Assembly: GCF_000717875.1 (NCBI RefSeq)
Contig: NZ_JOCT01000018.1
Span: 184,083 to 248,082, forward strand
Direction of reading: 5' to 3'
Source of the DNA: Streptomyces sp. NRRL S-455
GTDB lineage: Bacteria > Actinomycetota > Actinomycetes > Streptomycetales > Streptomycetaceae
DNA length: 64,000 nucleotides
Below, piece by piece: positions 50,468-57,832 of this stretch; the first letter of the stretch is position 1, and every line of letters starts with the position of its first letter. The notes beneath the pieces were generated by a model, which was given only the letters and a program-made list of their open reading frames with translations, searched no databases and was not told the DNA's origin. A program made the position numbers and the translations under genes.

Positions 50468-51070
50468 ATGGCCGGTTTCCGGAGTCTGGCGAGACAGGTC
50501 CGCGATCCACGGTGCGATCTGGCCTTGCGGCGCTATTCGCTGCGCAAGTGCCTTGAGAGGTTCGCCCCTTACGGACACAGGGCGACCTGGGACCATTTGT
50601 GCTCCCGAGCAGGGTTCGGTCCCGAGGACCGGTCCCCCGATCCGGTGCGGCTCGTGGCCGCATTGGAGGAGCTGGAGGAGGCGCGGGCGGTCTGGCTGGC
50701 CTACGAGGTCGAGTTCGCCGAACGCCGCAAGAAGGAGAAGCACGACGGACTGCGCAGGCCGGGGAGTGTGGACGACTGGCACCGGCTGACCTGGGGCGGT
50801 TTCGGCGTGGCGTGGTGCGACGATCCGGCGGTCCATCCCCGTGAACCGCTGGCGGAGGTGCTGCGCCGGCTGATCGCCGCGCTGGAGCGCGAGCCGGGTT
50901 CGGCGTGCCCGGTGTGCGGCGGGGCCCGACTGGCCTGGAAGTACGGCTTGGACCACGAGCCTTCGGCGGGTCCGGTCTGCACCGACTGCGGGATCCTGGT
51001 ACCGCGTCCGGTGCTCACGCCCGAGGCCCTGGCGGATGCCAGGCGGGCGAGGATGCTGGTGTCGGCTTGA
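50468..51070 (+). CDS. Unknown protein with C-terminal zinc ribbon
   Basis: A 200-residue protein I do not recognise. Its helical N-terminal part is basic (RQVRDPRCDLALRRYSLRKCLERFAPYGHRATWDHLC). The middle contains a conserved-looking WHRLTWGGFGVAWCDDPAVHPRE. A zinc ribbon near the end reads CPVCGG then CTDCG. No signal or membrane span. The ATG at 50468 has GGAGG 8 nt upstream. It is followed by a good terminator. A nucleic-acid-binding role is possible from the zinc ribbon and charge, no more. Confidence 0.75.
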   Translation: MAGFRSLARQVRDPRCDLALRRYSLRKCLERFAPYGHRATWDHLCSRAGFGPEDRSPDPVRLVAALEELEEARAVWLAYEVEFAERRKKEKHDGLRRPGSVDDWHRLTWGGFGVAWCDDPAVHPREPLAEVLRRLIAALEREPGSACPVCGGARLAWKYGLDHEPSAGPVCTDCGILVPRPVLTPEALADARRARMLVSA

Positions 51071-51086
51071 CGAACGCGGGTGCGCG

Positions 51087-51114
51087 GGGGGTGCGCCGGG
51101 GATGCCGCACCCCC
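51087..51114 (+). terminator. Terminator after the zinc-ribbon gene
   Basis: GGGGGTGCG / CGCACCCCC perfect 9-bp arms with a 10-nt loop, 16 bp past the stop. Confidence 0.8.
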
Positions 51115-51163
51115 ACTGTCGTGGTGTGAGACGGCTGTCAGTGGTGACTGGCACCATCAGGGC

Positions 51164-51901
51164 ATGGTGCAGGTGTGTCTGAACGGGCGTCGGGGCGCCA
51201 CGGACGGTGCGGTGGTGCCGCTGACGCCCGAGGCGATGGCCGGCTCGGCCGCCGATGCCGTCGCGGCCGGAGCCACGGACATCCATGTCCACCCCAAGAC
51301 GCCGTGCGGGCGGGACACGTTGTCGCCGCGGGTGCTCGCGATGACGCTGGAGGCGATACGGGCCCTGGTGCCGGAGTCGGTGCCGGTCGGTGTGACGACC
51401 GGAGCGTGGGCGGAGCCGGACCCTGCCGCGCGGCTGGACCGTGTGCGGAGTTGGGCCTCGCTGCCTGTTCTGCCCGACCACGCGTCGGTCAACTGGCATG
51501 AGGACGGCGCGGAGGAGGTGGCCACCGCGCTTCTCGATCTGGGCGTGGGGGTGGAGGCCGGCATCTGGTCGGGGACGGACGGGGCGGAGCGGTTCGCCGC
51601 GTCCCCGTCGGGGCCGAGGGTGCTGCGCGTGCTGGCCGAGGTGACGGACACGGACCCGGACACCGCCGTGGACTCCGCCGAGGCGCTGCTTTCCGAACTG
51701 GGCGCGGCTCATGGGCGTCCCGTGTTGCTGCACGGGGAGGACGGGGGTGCGTGGCCGGTGCTGCGGCTTGCGGGGCGGTTGGGGTTGGCGACGCGGGTCG
51801 GGGTGGAGGATGTGCTGGTGCTGCCGGATGGGAGGCCGGCCCGGTCCAACGCGGAGTTGGTGGCGGCGGGGTTGTCGGAGTACGCGCGCGCCGCGTTGTG
51901 A
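51164..51901 (+). CDS. BKACE-type beta-keto acid cleavage enzyme (DUF849)
   Basis: A 245-residue member of the beta-keto acid cleavage enzyme family, which splits a beta-keto acid with acetyl-CoA using zinc. Zinc-binding HxH is in [11 protein letters not shown] (about residue 41). Barrel strands include [31 protein letters not shown] and [10 protein letters not shown]. It is shorter than the usual 270-300 residues, mostly at the N-terminus. The ATG at 51164 has a poor ribosome site. Its 3' half is antisense to the run-on part of the altered soxR frame. Confidence 0.82.
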   Translation: MVQVCLNGRRGATDGAVVPLTPEAMAGSAADAVAAGATDIHVHPKTPCGRDTLSPRVLAMTLEAIRALVPESVPVGVTTGAWAEPDPAARLDRVRSWASLPVLPDHASVNWHEDGAEEVATALLDLGVGVEAGIWSGTDGAERFAASPSGPRVLRVLAEVTDTDPDTAVDSAEALLSELGAAHGRPVLLHGEDGGAWPVLRLAGRLGLATRVGVEDVLVLPDGRPARSNAELVAAGLSEYARAAL

Positions 51902-52493
51902 GGTGCCGGGCGTTGGTGCTGGGGCCGGGGCATTGCGCAGCCCGGCGTAGCGGGGTGCCGCTGCGCCCACCCTCCCCCAAGCTTTCGGCTTCGCTCGAGC
52001 AGGGGGGACCCCCATCGCCCCAGCGGCACGACTGCCCGCAGCTAAGCGGTCCCGCACCCGCGTACGCACGGAAGGGGACGTGTCGGGGGGTGTCCGCCCG
52101 CAGCTGGTTGGCGCCGAGGGACAGACAGCCGCAGCCGATACAGTCGGCGAGGTGATCGCGGAGGCGGTTCAGCTGCTTGATGCGTTCCTCCAGTTCCGAG
52201 CGCCAGACCTCGGAGAGGTGCGCCCAGTCCTCCCGCGTCGGCGTCCGCTCCTCGGGAAGTGCCGCCAGCGCCTCACGGATCGTCGCCAGCGGGATCCCGA
52301 CCCGTTGCGCGGCCCGGATGAACGCGACCCGGCGCAGCGTGTCACGCGAGTACCGACGCTGGTTGCCCGAGGTGCGGCGGCTGCTGATCAGCCCCTTCGA
52401 CTCGTAGAAGTGCAGCGCCGAGACGGCGGCCCCGCTGCGCGCCGCCAGTTGGCCGACCGTGAGCTCATGGATCTTCTCTGGAATCTGGGGCAC
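51489..52493 (-). CDS. soxR: SoxR-type redox sensor with its 3' end replaced by a repeat
   Basis: Codons from GTG 52493 encode a good SoxR (MerR family). [21 protein letters not shown] begins the winged helix, [20 protein letters not shown] follows, then the dimer helix and [10 protein letters not shown]. At about 52113 the reading frame passes into the dispersed repeat (51915-52114). The fourth cluster cysteine expected five residues after CxxCxC is gone. The frame then runs on, without a stop, through the repeat and antisense to the BKACE gene to 51489, giving 334 residues instead of about 175. The [2Fe-2S] site is probably lost unless later cysteines (LSCGQSC) substitute. DNA binding may survive. 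Confidence 0.8.
   Translation of the reverse strand: MPQIPEKIHELTVGQLAARSGAAVSALHFYESKGLISSRRTSGNQRRYSRDTLRRVAFIRAAQRVGIPLATIREALAALPEERTPTREDWAHLSEVWRSELEERIKQLNRLRDHLADCIGCGCLSLGANQLRADTPRHVPFRAYAGAGPLSCGQSCRWGDGGPPCSSEAESLGEGGRSGTPLRRAAQCPGPSTNARHLTTRRARTPTTPPPPTPRWTGPASHPAAPAHPPPRPASPTPTAPQAAAPATHPRPPRAATRDAHEPRPVRKAAPRRSPRRCPGPCPSPRPARAAPSAPTGTRRTAPPRPSPTRCRPPPPRPDREARWPPPPRRPHAS
51915..52114. repeat. Dispersed intergenic repeat, copy 2, invading soxR
   Basis: About 200 bp matching 11357-11547. It holds CTCCCCCAAGCTTTCGGCTT and, on the other side, GCTCGAGCAGGGGGGA, an imperfect stem often seen in Streptomyces intergenic DNA (from memory). Similarity to copy 1 stops at GTTGGCGC (52114), exactly where soxR homology resumes. 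Confidence 0.87.
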
Positions 52494-52542
52494 CCTTCGA
52501 ACCCTACCTTCGCCCGTTGACACGACCCCCGCGGCCGACCAT

Positions 52543-52559
52543 GCTAAGCAGTCGCTTAG
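52543..52559. promoter_or_regulatory. TetR-type operator before the MaoC gene
   Basis: GCTAAGCAGTCGCTTAG with the palindrome CTAAGC-AGTC-GCTTAG. A TTGACA -35 box stands at 52517-52522, so the site overlaps the -10/+1 region of the MaoC promoter. It matches 53743-53758 upstream of the TetR gene. Confidence 0.65.
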
Positions 52560-52601
52560 AGAAACACGACACGCACACCTTCTGACGCGAGAGGCCGGGC
52601 C

Positions 52602-53063
52602 ATGGCAGAGCCGAGGATCTTCACATCCGTCGACGAACTGAAGTCGGCGGTGGGCGAGCAACTGGGGTACACCGACTGGCTCGACGTCGACCAGAAGCGG
52701 ATCGACCTGTTCGCCGAGGCCACCGGCGACCACCAGTGGATCCACGTCGACCCGGAGAAGGCCGCCGCCGGCCCCTTCGGCACCACCATCGCCCACGGCT
52801 ATCTGACCCTGTCGCTACTGCCCCTCTTCGGACCGCAGCTGATCGCCGTCGAAGGCGTGAAGATGGGTGTCAACTACGGCACCAACAAGGTGCGTTTCCC
52901 CGCCCCCGTCCCGGTCGGGTCGAGGCTGCGCGCCACCGCCACCATCACCGGCGTCGAGGACGTGACCGGCGGCGTCCAGGTCACCGTGGCCTTCACCGTG
53001 GAACGCGAGGGCGGCGACAAGCCGGTGTGCGTCGCCGAGTCCGTCGCCCGCTACTACCTCTGA
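52602..53063 (+). CDS. MaoC-family (R)-enoyl-CoA hydratase
   Basis: A 153-residue single hot-dog-domain hydratase of the MaoC family, acting on enoyl-CoA intermediates. The hydratase motif is visible: [35 protein letters not shown] (about residues 37-71), with the catalytic Asp/His of GDHQWIH. The ATG at 52602 follows GCGAGAGG. It is divergent from soxR and convergent with the TetR gene, which likely controls it through the operator at 52543-52559. Confidence 0.93.
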   Translation: MAEPRIFTSVDELKSAVGEQLGYTDWLDVDQKRIDLFAEATGDHQWIHVDPEKAAAGPFGTTIAHGYLTLSLLPLFGPQLIAVEGVKMGVNYGTNKVRFPAPVPVGSRLRATATITGVEDVTGGVQVTVAFTVEREGGDKPVCVAESVARYYL

Positions 53064-53073
53064 TCCCGGCGGG

Positions 53074-53697
53074 CTACTTCTCCCCCACCATCCGCAGCAC
53101 GAGGTCGGCGTAGAGCGCGCCGACCTCGTCCGGCGTCCACGGCCCGTCGATGTTGAACCAGCGGGCCACGTCGATGCAGAGCGAGAGCACGGCCAGGGTC
53201 GTGCCCTTCACGTCCAGCACGTCGAACTCACCGGCCGCCACGCCGTCCTCGATGATCCGCCGCACCTCGTCGTCGCACTGCCGGCGCAACGCGAGGATCT
53301 CGGCGCGGGCGTCCGGACCGAGTGAGTCCAGTTCGTACTGCACGACCCGCGCGGTGGTGCGTCCGCCGGCGTGCCAGCGGACGAAGGAGCTGACCGCGTC
53401 GGCCAGGCGCTCACGGGCGGTGCCCTCCCGCCGGGACGCCGTCCGCAGGATCTCGACGGCCTTCTGGTGGCCGATCCTGCTGATGCGGTGCAGCAACTCT
53501 TCCTTGGTCTTGTAGTGGATGTAGAGCGCGGCCGGACTCATCCCGGCGCGGCCGGCGATGTCCCGGGTCGTCGTGGCGTGGTAGCCGCGCTCGGCGAAGG
53601 CCTCCACCGCGGCGATCAGCAGCCGCCGCGCCGCGTCGGGCGTGACCTCGCCCCACGCCTGCGCATCGCCGCCGGCCGTCTCCTCCGCCGTACTCAT
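53074..53697 (-). CDS. TetR-family regulator
   Basis: A 207-residue TetR regulator. The helix-turn-helix region is about residues 18-65 (AVEAFAERGYHATTTRDIAGRAGMSPAALYIHYKTKEEL). The C-terminal domain resembles those of regulators of lipid catabolism. The ATG at 53697 has GAGGGG upstream (a GTG one codon earlier is possible). A site like that before the MaoC gene lies 46 bp upstream, so it probably represses both itself and maoC. Ligand unknown. Confidence 0.88.
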   Translation of the reverse strand: MSTAEETAGGDAQAWGEVTPDAARRLLIAAVEAFAERGYHATTTRDIAGRAGMSPAALYIHYKTKEELLHRISRIGHQKAVEILRTASRREGTARERLADAVSSFVRWHAGGRTTARVVQYELDSLGPDARAEILALRRQCDDEVRRIIEDGVAAGEFDVLDVKGTTLAVLSLCIDVARWFNIDGPWTPDEVGALYADLVLRMVGEK

Positions 53698-53742
53698 CAC
53701 TCGCCCCTCTCCACTGGCAGGGCACCACCATACCGCCGAGGG

Positions 53743-53758
53743 TGAGCGGGCGCTTAGC
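53743..53758. promoter_or_regulatory. TetR-type operator before its own gene
   Basis: On the minus strand GCTAAGCGCCCGCTCA, matching GCTAAGCAGTCGCTTA at 52543-52558 in 12 of 16 positions, with both half-sites conserved. Confidence 0.6.
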
Positions 53759-53803
53759 AAGGCCGCTCAGGCAGGCCACTCAGATCGGCAGCCCAGGCAG
53801 GTC

Positions 53804-54052
53804 TCAGTGCTTCTCGAAGGGTGTGTACGAAGACCCCGCCGCCCCCTCCTGCCGGTCGCGGATCACCTTGGCCAGGGTGAAGGAGGAGGTGACCAGGTAC
53901 AGCACGGCGATGGCGAGGAAACCCCGCACCCAGGCGTCGGCGCTCAACTGGTAGATGCCGATCGCGGTGGCCGCCATGGCGACCGCGAAGGAGGCGACGG
54001 CCTGGCCGTAGAAGGCGGCCGTGTTCTGCTGCTTGCCCGGTGTGTCACTCAT
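53804..54052 (-). CDS. YiaA/YiaB-type small membrane protein
   Basis: An 82-residue inner-membrane protein with two hydrophobic helices (FYGQAVASFAVAMAATAIGIY and WVRGFLAIAVLYLVTSSFTLAKV). The second ends in the conserved ATSxFTLAKxIRD-like KVIRDRQE. This fits the YiaA/YiaB-like family, function unknown. The ATG at 54052 gives the usual N-terminus. It follows the acyl-CoA dehydrogenase on the same strand by 59 bp. Confidence 0.82.
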   Translation of the reverse strand: MSDTPGKQQNTAAFYGQAVASFAVAMAATAIGIYQLSADAWVRGFLAIAVLYLVTSSFTLAKVIRDRQEGAAGSSYTPFEKH

Positions 54053-54111
54053 GGCGGCAAGCTTCGGCCAACGTGGCCCGCGCCACATCCGCCGACATAC
54101 TCAGAAGGTAC

Positions 54112-55263
54112 TCAGAACGCCGAGACCCCCGTCAACGCCCGCCCGATGACCAGCTTCTGGATCTGACTGGTGCCCTCGTACAGGGTCATCACACGGGCGT
54201 CCCGCAGCAGCTTGCCCGCCGGGTACTCGTCGATGTAGCCGTAGCCGCCGAAGACCTGGAGCGCGTTGTTGGCGGCGCGGACCGCCGCCTCCGAGGCGAA
54301 CAGCTTGGCCTTCGACGACTCGACGGCGAACGGCTGCCCCCGGTCGATCAGGTCGGCGACCCGCCAGGTCAGCAGCCGGGCGGCGTCGACGTCCACGGCG
54401 ATGTCGCTGATCAGCTCCTGGACCAGCTGGTGCCGGGCGATGGTCTTCCCGAACTGCTCGCGTTCGCCCGCGTATCCCACGGCCGCGTCCAGGGCGGCCT
54501 GCGCTATGCCGACACACCCGGCCGCGACCGACATCCGCCCCTTGGCCAGAGCCGACATGGCGACGGAGAAACCCCTGCCCTCCTCCCCCAGCAGAGCCGA
54601 GGCCGGCACCCGCACGTCCTCCAGCACCAGCTCGGCGGTGGCCTGGCCGCGCAGCCCGAGCTTGCCGTGGATCGTCCGACGAGTCAGCCCCGGCGTGTCG
54701 GCGGGGACGAGGAAGGCGGAGACGCCCTTGTGGCCGGGTGCCTCCGTGGAGCGGGCGAAGAGCAGGACGACGTCGGCCCAGGTGCCGTTGGTGATGAACA
54801 TCTTGGTGCCGTTGATGACGTAGTCGTCGCCGTCCCGCACCGCCCGCGTCGCGAGGCTGCCGGCGTCCGAGCCCGTGCCAGGCTCGGTCAGCCCGAAGCA
54901 GCCGACGAGCTCACCGGACGTCAGCCCCGGCAGCCACCGCCGCTTCTGCTCCTCGCTCCCCCACGCGGCGACGGTCTTGGCGACGAGCCCCAGCGAGACG
55001 GAGACGATCCCGCGCACGGACGAGTCCCCCCGGCCCAGCTCCTCCGTGACGAGGCAGTACGCGAGGTGGTCGCCGCCGGAGCCGCCGTATTGCTCGTCGA
55101 TCGTCAGGCCCAGGAAGCCGACCTCGCCGAGCTTCTTCACGACCGACCGGTCGACCTCCTCGGCCCGGTCCCAGGCGACGGCGTGCGGGGCGATCTCGCG
55201 CGCCACGAAGTCCCGGGCGAGCTGCCGTACGGCGGTCTGCTCCTCGCTGAGCTCCAGGTTCAC
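54112..55263 (-). CDS. Acyl-CoA dehydrogenase
   Basis: A 383-residue FAD-dependent acyl-CoA dehydrogenase. The N-terminus NLELSEEQTAVRQLARDF fixes the start at GTG 55263; in-frame GTGs at 55266 and 55272 are alternatives. Signatures are GCFGLTEPGTGSDAGSLAT (about 120-138) and, near the C-terminus, QVFGGYGYIDEYPAGKLLRDARVMTLYEGTSQIQ with the catalytic Glu in YEGTS, as in short/medium-chain enzymes. It is divergent from a TetR gene, with an inverted repeat between them (55295-55313). Substrate chain unknown. Confidence 0.93.
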   Translation of the reverse strand: MNLELSEEQTAVRQLARDFVAREIAPHAVAWDRAEEVDRSVVKKLGEVGFLGLTIDEQYGGSGGDHLAYCLVTEELGRGDSSVRGIVSVSLGLVAKTVAAWGSEEQKRRWLPGLTSGELVGCFGLTEPGTGSDAGSLATRAVRDGDDYVINGTKMFITNGTWADVVLLFARSTEAPGHKGVSAFLVPADTPGLTRRTIHGKLGLRGQATAELVLEDVRVPASALLGEEGRGFSVAMSALAKGRMSVAAGCVGIAQAALDAAVGYAGEREQFGKTIARHQLVQELISDIAVDVDAARLLTWRVADLIDRGQPFAVESSKAKLFASEAAVRAANNALQVFGGYGYIDEYPAGKLLRDARVMTLYEGTSQIQKLVIGRALTGVSAF

Positions 55264-55294
55264 CACAGGCACCCCACTTGAAAACCGTACATTT

Positions 55295-55313
55295 AAATTA
55301 GCACTGCTAGTTT
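55295..55313. promoter_or_regulatory. TetR-type operator between acyl-CoA dehydrogenase and TetR
   Basis: AAATTAGCACTGCTAGTTT, an inverted repeat of AAAyTAGCA in an AT-rich gap. Its complement matches the site at 61912-61930 in 14 of 19 positions. Confidence 0.6.
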
Positions 55314-55339
55314 CTGTTGGCAGCCCTACTATGTGCGCC

Positions 55340-55981
55340 ATGGCCCGACCGCGCAAGCCCTTGCTCAGCACCGACCGGATCGTCGAGACGGCCCGTGCGC
55401 TCGTGGACGCGGAGGGCCTCGCGGCCGTCTCCACGCGCCGGCTCGCCGCCGAGCTGGGGGTCAGCGGGCCCTCGCTCTACAACCACTTCCGCACCAAGGA
55501 CGAGATCCTGGAGGCGGTCGCCGACTCGGTGAGCGGCCAGGTGGACCTCACGATGTTCCAGGACGGCCGGGACTGGCGGACCGCGCTGCACGACTGGGCC
55601 GTCTCCTACCGGGCCGCGCTGCGGGACCACCCCAACATCGTTCCCGTCCTGGCCCGCGGCCCCGGCCGCCGCCCGGCGGGGCTGCGCCTCGCGGACGCCG
55701 TCTACGGCGCGATGGTCGAGGCGGGCTGGCCACCGGCGCAGGCCACGTCCATCGGCGCGCTGATGCGGTACTTCGTCATGGGCTCCGCGCTCGGCTCCTT
55801 CGCCGGGGGCTTCGTGAACGACGCGAGCGCCTACGACCCCGCCGACTATCCGCATCTCCAGCAGGCGCATCTCCTCTCCGAGCGCCAGGAGAAGATCGAC
55901 GAACGGGCCTTCGAGACGGGGCTGACGGCCCTGCTGGACGGACTGGCGAGGCAGTACGAGCAGGTGCGGCGGACCGCGTAG
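55340..55981 (+). CDS. TetR-family regulator (TetR_C type)
   Basis: A 213-residue regulator. The helix-turn-helix region is about residues 8-55 (IVETARALVDAEGLAAVSTRRLAAELGVSGPSLYNHF). The C-terminus is of the tetracycline-repressor type. I chose ATG 55340 (MARPRKPLL); ATG 55331 adds three residues. It is divergent from the acyl-CoA dehydrogenase across the operator at 55295-55313, so it most likely represses that gene and itself. The ArsR gene follows 59 bp later. Confidence 0.88.
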   Translation: MARPRKPLLSTDRIVETARALVDAEGLAAVSTRRLAAELGVSGPSLYNHFRTKDEILEAVADSVSGQVDLTMFQDGRDWRTALHDWAVSYRAALRDHPNIVPVLARGPGRRPAGLRLADAVYGAMVEAGWPPAQATSIGALMRYFVMGSALGSFAGGFVNDASAYDPADYPHLQQAHLLSERQEKIDERAFETGLTALLDGLARQYEQVRRTA

Positions 55982-56040
55982 GAGCACGGCGGCGGAACAC
56001 TTCGGCGACGACCGAAGGATCCGTGTCCCATGCTGGGGGC

Positions 56041-56718
56041 ATGACCACGAGGGACCCCAAGGCCACCGGCCTGGCACGGCTCGCGGCGCTGTTCGCGGAC
56101 GAGACCCGGGCCCTCTGCCTGCTGGCGCTGCTGGACGGGCGGGCGTGGACCGCGAGCGAGCTGGCACGGCACGCGGGTGTCGCCGCTTCGACGCTGAGCG
56201 AGCACCTGGGCCGGCTCGTCGCGGGTGGGCTGCTCGCCGAGGAGCGACAGGGCCGGCACCGGTACGTCCGGCTGGCCGACGCACGTGTCGCGCAGCTGGT
56301 GGAGGATCTCGCCGCACAGGTCGCGCCGGGAACCGCCGCACGGCCGCGGAGCCTGCGCGAGTCGAGCGCCGGTTCGGCGATGGCCCGGGGGCGCACCTGT
56401 TACGACCACCTCGCCGGGCGGCTCGGCATCGCGGTCACCGACGCGCTGACGGCGCGTGGGCTGCTCCAGCAGGAGACCGGGTTCGCGCTCACCGACGCGG
56501 GGCTCGCGTGGTTCGACTCCGCCGGGATCGGCCTCGGCCGGCGGGGTCGCCGCCCCCTGGCCCGCGCCTGCCTCGACTGGACCGAACGCCGCCCCCATCT
56601 CGCGGGCGTCGCCGGCGCGGCGCTGTGCCGGCACGCCCTGGACACGGGCTGGTGCGTGCGCATCGGCTCCGAGCGGGCCGTGAAGGTGACAGTGGCCGGT
56701 GAACGGGCCCTGCCGTGA
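56041..56718 (+). CDS. ArsR-family regulator, C-terminus truncated by a frameshift
   Basis: A 225-residue ArsR/SmtB-type winged-helix regulator (DNA-binding part about residues 10-95, with LLDGRAWTASELARHAGVAASTLSEHLGRLVAGGLL). It has a longer C-terminal domain than metal sensors and is typical of those beside EamA transporters. The frame ends abruptly at ALP-stop inside a 35-bp tandem duplication (56678-56747). Removing one unit restores the frame, adding HDLLGVDPTALR and a stop at 56784-56786 (236 residues). The break is probably mild but recent. It likely regulates the EamA gene 142 bp downstream. Confidence 0.82.
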   Translation: MTTRDPKATGLARLAALFADETRALCLLALLDGRAWTASELARHAGVAASTLSEHLGRLVAGGLLAEERQGRHRYVRLADARVAQLVEDLAAQVAPGTAARPRSLRESSAGSAMARGRTCYDHLAGRLGIAVTDALTARGLLQQETGFALTDAGLAWFDSAGIGLGRRGRRPLARACLDWTERRPHLAGVAGAALCRHALDTGWCVRIGSERAVKVTVAGERALP

Positions 56719-56747
56719 AGGTGACAGTGGCCGGTGAACGGGCCCTG
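56678..56747 (+). repeat. 35-bp perfect tandem duplication in the ArsR gene
   Basis: Units 56678-56712 and 56713-56747 are identical. Because 35 is not a multiple of three, the second unit shifts the frame and creates the TGA at 56716-56718. Confidence 0.95.
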
Positions 56748-56860
56748 CACGACCTGCTGGGCGTGGATCCGACGGCCCTGCGCTGAGCCGACCCGCGGCG
56801 GCAGCGCCCCGCCCGAAATCCGCGAGCGCCCCTCCCCTTCCCCCTCCTAGTCTCTGGAGC

Positions 56861-57832
56861 ATGATGAACACCTCCCCGTCCCGTCCCGCACGCCGGGCGG
56901 AGCTGCTGGCCGCCGGTGCGGCCGCGGTCACGGTCGTACTGTGGGCGTCCGCTTTCGTCTCGATCCGCAGCGCGGGGGACGCCTACTCACCGGGCGCGCT
57001 GGCGCTCGGGCGGCTGCTGGCCGGGGCGCTGACGCTGGGGGTGATCTGCCTGCTGCGGCGGGAGGGGTGGCCGCCGCGCGCGGCCTGGCGCGGTATCGCG
57101 ATATCGGGGCTGTTGTGGTTCGGCTTCTACATGGTGGCCCTCAACTGGGGTGAGCAGCAGGTCGACGCGGGTACGGCCGCCCTGGTCGTGAACATCGGGC
57201 CGATCCTGATCGCGCTGCTCGGGGCGCGACTGCTCGGTGACGCGATGCCGCCACGGCTGCTGGCGGGGATGGCGGTGTCCTTCGCCGGTGCGGTGACCGT
57301 GGGGCTCTCGATGTCCGGCGAGGGCGGCTCCTCGGTGCTCGGAGTGGTGCTCTGTCTGCTGGCGGCGGTCGCCTACGCCGGTGGTGTGGTGGCGCAGAAG
57401 CCTGCGCTGGGCACGGCGAGTCCCCTGCAGGTGACGACGTTCGGTTGCCTGGTCGGCGCGCTGGTGTGCCTGCCGTTCGCCGGGCAGCTCGTCCGGGAGG
57501 CCGCCGACGCGCCGGCCTCCGCGACGCTCAACATGGTGTACCTGGGCGTCTTCCCGACCGCCCTCGCCTTCACGACGTGGGCCTACGCCCTGTCGCGGAC
57601 CACGGCGAGCCGGATGGGCGCGACGACGTACGCGGCTCCCGCGCTGGTCGTGCTGATGTCCTGGCTGTTCCTCGGCGAGGTGCCGGGGCCGCTCACCCTG
57701 GTCGGCGGTGTGCTGTGCCTTGCGGGCGTGGCGGTGTCCCGGTCGCGGTCGCGGACGGCTGCTCGGGCCGAGGCTCCGGGAGCGGCACCGGAACCCCGGC
57801 CCGAGCGGGCCGCCCCGGACTCAGCCCGCTGA
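56861..57832 (+). CDS. EamA-family exporter
   Basis: A 323-residue transporter with ten hydrophobic helices in two EamA repeats (VTVVLWASAFVSIRSAG opens the first; ATTYAAPALVVLMSWLFLGEVP closes the second). These proteins mostly export amino acids or drugs; the substrate is unknown. The tail after residue 290 is Arg/Ala/Pro rich. The last 12 bp overlap the end of the convergent MHS transporter gene. The ArsR gene upstream is its likely regulator. Confidence 0.88.
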   Translation: MMNTSPSRPARRAELLAAGAAAVTVVLWASAFVSIRSAGDAYSPGALALGRLLAGALTLGVICLLRREGWPPRAAWRGIAISGLLWFGFYMVALNWGEQQVDAGTAALVVNIGPILIALLGARLLGDAMPPRLLAGMAVSFAGAVTVGLSMSGEGGSSVLGVVLCLLAAVAYAGGVVAQKPALGTASPLQVTTFGCLVGALVCLPFAGQLVREAADAPASATLNMVYLGVFPTALAFTTWAYALSRTTASRMGATTYAAPALVVLMSWLFLGEVPGPLTLVGGVLCLAGVAVSRSRSRTAARAEAPGAAPEPRPERAAPDSAR

